From contig JARKQO010000456.1 of assembly GCA_029974855.1 (NCBI GenBank), forward strand, positions 1 to 6,444: a stretch of 6,444 nt of DNA, given 5' to 3'. Below, piece after piece: positions 4,947 through 6,444 of the stretch. The DNA is from Eubacteriales bacterium. Its GTDB lineage: Bacteria > Bacillota_A > Clostridia > Christensenellales > Aristaeellaceae. The notes beneath the pieces are model-generated. The model was not told the origin of the DNA. It made no database searches and was given only the letters and a program-made list of their open reading frames with translations. The stretch's first letter is position 1; each line of letters opens with the position of its first letter. The position numbers and the translations under genes were made by a program.

Positions 4947-6281
4947 ATGAAAAAGGGATTCAAGCTACTGAGCCTGGCGCTGGCGCTGGCCATGGTTCTG
5001 CCGCTCATGGCGGGCGTGGCCTTGGCCGAGGAACGGGTTACCATCACCTACTCCATGTGGGGCGATGATGAGGAAGTCCGCGTTCTCCAGGGGACTATCG
5101 ACAAATTTGAAAGCGAGCAGGACAAGATCCACGTGGAAATCATCCAGATCGACCGTGCCGACTACGTGGGCACCCTGAACACCCGGGCCGCCGGCAACAA
5201 CCTGCCCGATACCGGCATCATGGCCGAGGACGCGGTGCTGATGTGGGCCGAGCAGGGCATGCTGGCGGACGCCAGCAACATGTACGGGGCCGACGAGGCC
5301 AAGCCCCTGGACAGCCTGGCCTTCACCTTCGGAGGCAAGCCCGTGGGCTATTCCGTTGCCAATGAGATCCTGCTGACCTACTACGACCGCAAGGCCTTTG
5401 CGGACGCCGGGGTGGCGCCCCCGCCCGCCAGCGCCGAGGAAGCCTGGGACTGGGATACCTTTGTGGACGTGGCCAAGCAAATGACCTTGGACGTGAACGG
5501 CAACAACGCCAAATCCCCGGATTTCGACCCCAATAACATCAAGCGCTACGGCGTGATGTTCTGCCCGGACTTCTGGCAGTTGGAAACTTGGTCCGTCACC
5601 AACGGCGGCGCCTGGTATGACGCCGAGGGCAACGTCACCATCAACAGCCCCGAGGCCATGGAAGGCTTGCAGAATATCGCGGATCTGTATCTGGTGCACC
5701 ACGTGGCGCCCCAGTACGGCACTAACACCGCCACCAACATCGACCAGGACCTGGTGAACGGTAACGCCGCCATGTACATCCACGGCCAGTGGTGCGTGGG
5801 CGTGTTCCTGGGCCCGGCCAGGGCCAGCGACGGCCTGGACTACGGCGTGGGCGTGCTGCCTTACATGAAGGAAAAGGCCACTTTGAACACCGGCGGCGTC
5901 AACGTCACCTTCGCCACCACCAAGAACCTGGAAGCCTCCATGGAGTGGCTGAAGTGGTACGCCAAGGAGGAGAACGCCTGGGGCCTGATTGAGAGCGGCA
6001 TCTGGATGCCCGTGCTCTCCAGCTACTACACCGACGAGGCCCTGACCCGCAAGTGGGTGGAAAACCCCAACTTCCCGCCCTATGACGAGTATAAGTCCGC
6101 CGTGGTGGACTACGCCATGGGTTATGCCAAGCCCGCCTCCTGGTACTGGGTCAACAACACCAACCTCTTCAACGACGCGCTCAGCACCATTTTGGCCCCC
6201 TGCTGGAGCGGCAACGCCAAGGTGGCGGATGTGATTACCGCCAACCTGGACGCCCTCATCGCCGCCAACCAGGGCTACTAA
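4947..6281 (+). CDS. CUT1 sugar ABC transporter substrate-binding protein
   Basis: A 444-residue family 1 extracellular solute-binding protein, normal length, which should capture a sugar or oligosaccharide outside the membrane and hand it to the permease encoded next. Seen: an N-terminal signal peptide (MKKGFK, a hydrophobic stretch to about residue 24, then AGVALA before E28), ITYSMWGDDEEV at the start of the mature protein, the family motif GNAAMYIHGQW (272-282), and an aromatic-rich C-terminal half (many W and Y) fitting carbohydrate stacking. Oddly there is no lipobox cysteine: the site looks like signal peptidase I (ALA|EE), although Gram-positive binding proteins are usually lipoproteins. 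AGGAGG (4933-4938) lies eight bases before the ATG. It is 39 bases after GH127 and 65 before the permease, with a strong stem-loop after its stop. The ligand is inferred from context as an arabinofuranoside. Confidence 0.94.
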   Translation: MKKGFKLLSLALALAMVLPLMAGVALAEERVTITYSMWGDDEEVRVLQGTIDKFESEQDKIHVEIIQIDRADYVGTLNTRAAGNNLPDTGIMAEDAVLMWAEQGMLADASNMYGADEAKPLDSLAFTFGGKPVGYSVANEILLTYYDRKAFADAGVAPPPASAEEAWDWDTFVDVAKQMTLDVNGNNAKSPDFDPNNIKRYGVMFCPDFWQLETWSVTNGGAWYDAEGNVTINSPEAMEGLQNIADLYLVHHVAPQYGTNTATNIDQDLVNGNAAMYIHGQWCVGVFLGPARASDGLDYGVGVLPYMKEKATLNTGGVNVTFATTKNLEASMEWLKWYAKEENAWGLIESGIWMPVLSSYYTDEALTRKWVENPNFPPYDEYKSAVVDYAMGYAKPASWYWVNNTNLFNDALSTILAPCWSGNAKVADVITANLDALIAANQGY

Positions 6282-6294
6282 GATTGAGTCCCGT

Positions 6295-6327
6295 CCGGCT
6301 CCGCCCGCGCCTCGCGGGCGGAGCCGG
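6295..6327 (+). other. Strong stem-loop between binding-protein and permease genes
   Basis: A perfect 14-bp inverted repeat: CCGGCTCCGCCCGC (6295-6308), five-base loop GCCTC, GCGGGCGGAGCCGG (6314-6327). The following bases (CAACAGAGGG) contain no T-tract, so it is not a standard intrinsic terminator. Starting 13 bases after the binding-protein stop and ending before the permease ribosome site, it fits an mRNA 3'-stabilising or partial attenuation element, as known for malE-malF-type operons, keeping binding protein in excess of permease. Confidence 0.8.
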
Positions 6328-6346
6328 CAACAGAGGGGGTGTGGAC

Positions 6347-6444
6347 ATGAAAAAAATCACCATCGGAACCACCCTCATGGCCCGGCAGGAAGCCCGGGCC
6401 GCGAAGCTGTTTCTGATACCCGCCTTTTTGGGGCTCACCTTACT
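6347..6444 (+). CDS. Sugar ABC transporter permease (MalF-type), N-terminal fragment
   Basis: Only the first 32 codons are in the window; the gene continues beyond the right edge. The visible protein has a short cytoplasmic tail (MKKITIGTTLMARQEARAAK) and then the start of a hydrophobic segment, LFLIPAFLGLTL, the usual N-terminus of CUT1 permeases (basic tail, then FL-P---G). It would form half of the membrane channel for the sugar delivered by the preceding binding protein; a second permease is expected downstream. AGGGGGTG (6334-6341) is five bases before the ATG, supporting this start over the in-frame ATG at 6377. Family call rests on a short stretch plus gene order. Confidence 0.82.
   Translation, partial: MKKITIGTTLMARQEARAAKLFLIPAFLGLTL

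Noticed and set aside
4965..5783. 272-residue minus-strand ORF opposite the binding-protein gene
   Set aside because: Antisense shadow with H/V/G-rich translation and no ribosome site; the plus strand encodes a well-supported binding protein.
1..6444. CRISPR array, insertion sequence, phage or tRNA-linked integration
   Set aside because: No regularly spaced repeats, transposase or integrase motifs, terminal repeats or tRNA-like sequence were seen on either strand.

Overview
The window looks like chromosomal DNA of a GC-rich member of the Clostridia/Bacillota, probably from a gut or plant-polymer-degrading community. This is inferred from near-consensus sigma-A type promoters, strong Shine-Dalgarno sites, Clostridia-style protein families (short HTH protein plus Ser/Thr kinase, LacI repressor, CUT1 sugar ABC transporter) and high GC in coding DNA against an AT-rich control region. 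No mobile element, CRISPR array, tRNA or rRNA is visible.

Left part, minus strand (1-1526): a two-gene unit encodes a small XRE-like helix-turn-helix protein and a Ser/Thr protein kinase, overlapping by ATGA. The kinase runs off the left edge. A TTGCCA-17-TATAAT promoter precedes the unit. Upstream on the same strand is a 58-residue small protein gene with a very strong ribosome binding site, closed by a likely intrinsic terminator.

Middle and right part (1638-6444): a sugar-utilisation locus. A LacI-family repressor (minus strand) is divergently transcribed from a glycoside hydrolase family 127 enzyme (beta-L-arabinofuranosidase-like, all key residues present), a CUT1 sugar-binding protein and the start of a MalF-type permease cut by the right edge. 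The 321-bp control region has two near-consensus promoters, one each way, and each carries a related LacI-type operator just downstream of its -10 box.

The simplest working model is that the repressor shuts both promoters when substrate is absent. The binding protein and permease import a short arabinofuranose-containing glycoside, and the cytoplasmic GH127 releases L-arabinose inside the cell. Stem-loops lie on both sides of the binding-protein gene, the second with a 14-bp perfect stem and no T-tract, and may set binding-protein expression relative to the hydrolase and permease. The binding protein has a signal peptide but no lipobox cysteine, which is unusual for a Gram-positive transporter. 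I see no convincing wholly new system; the least characterised parts are the HTH-kinase pair and the 58-residue protein.
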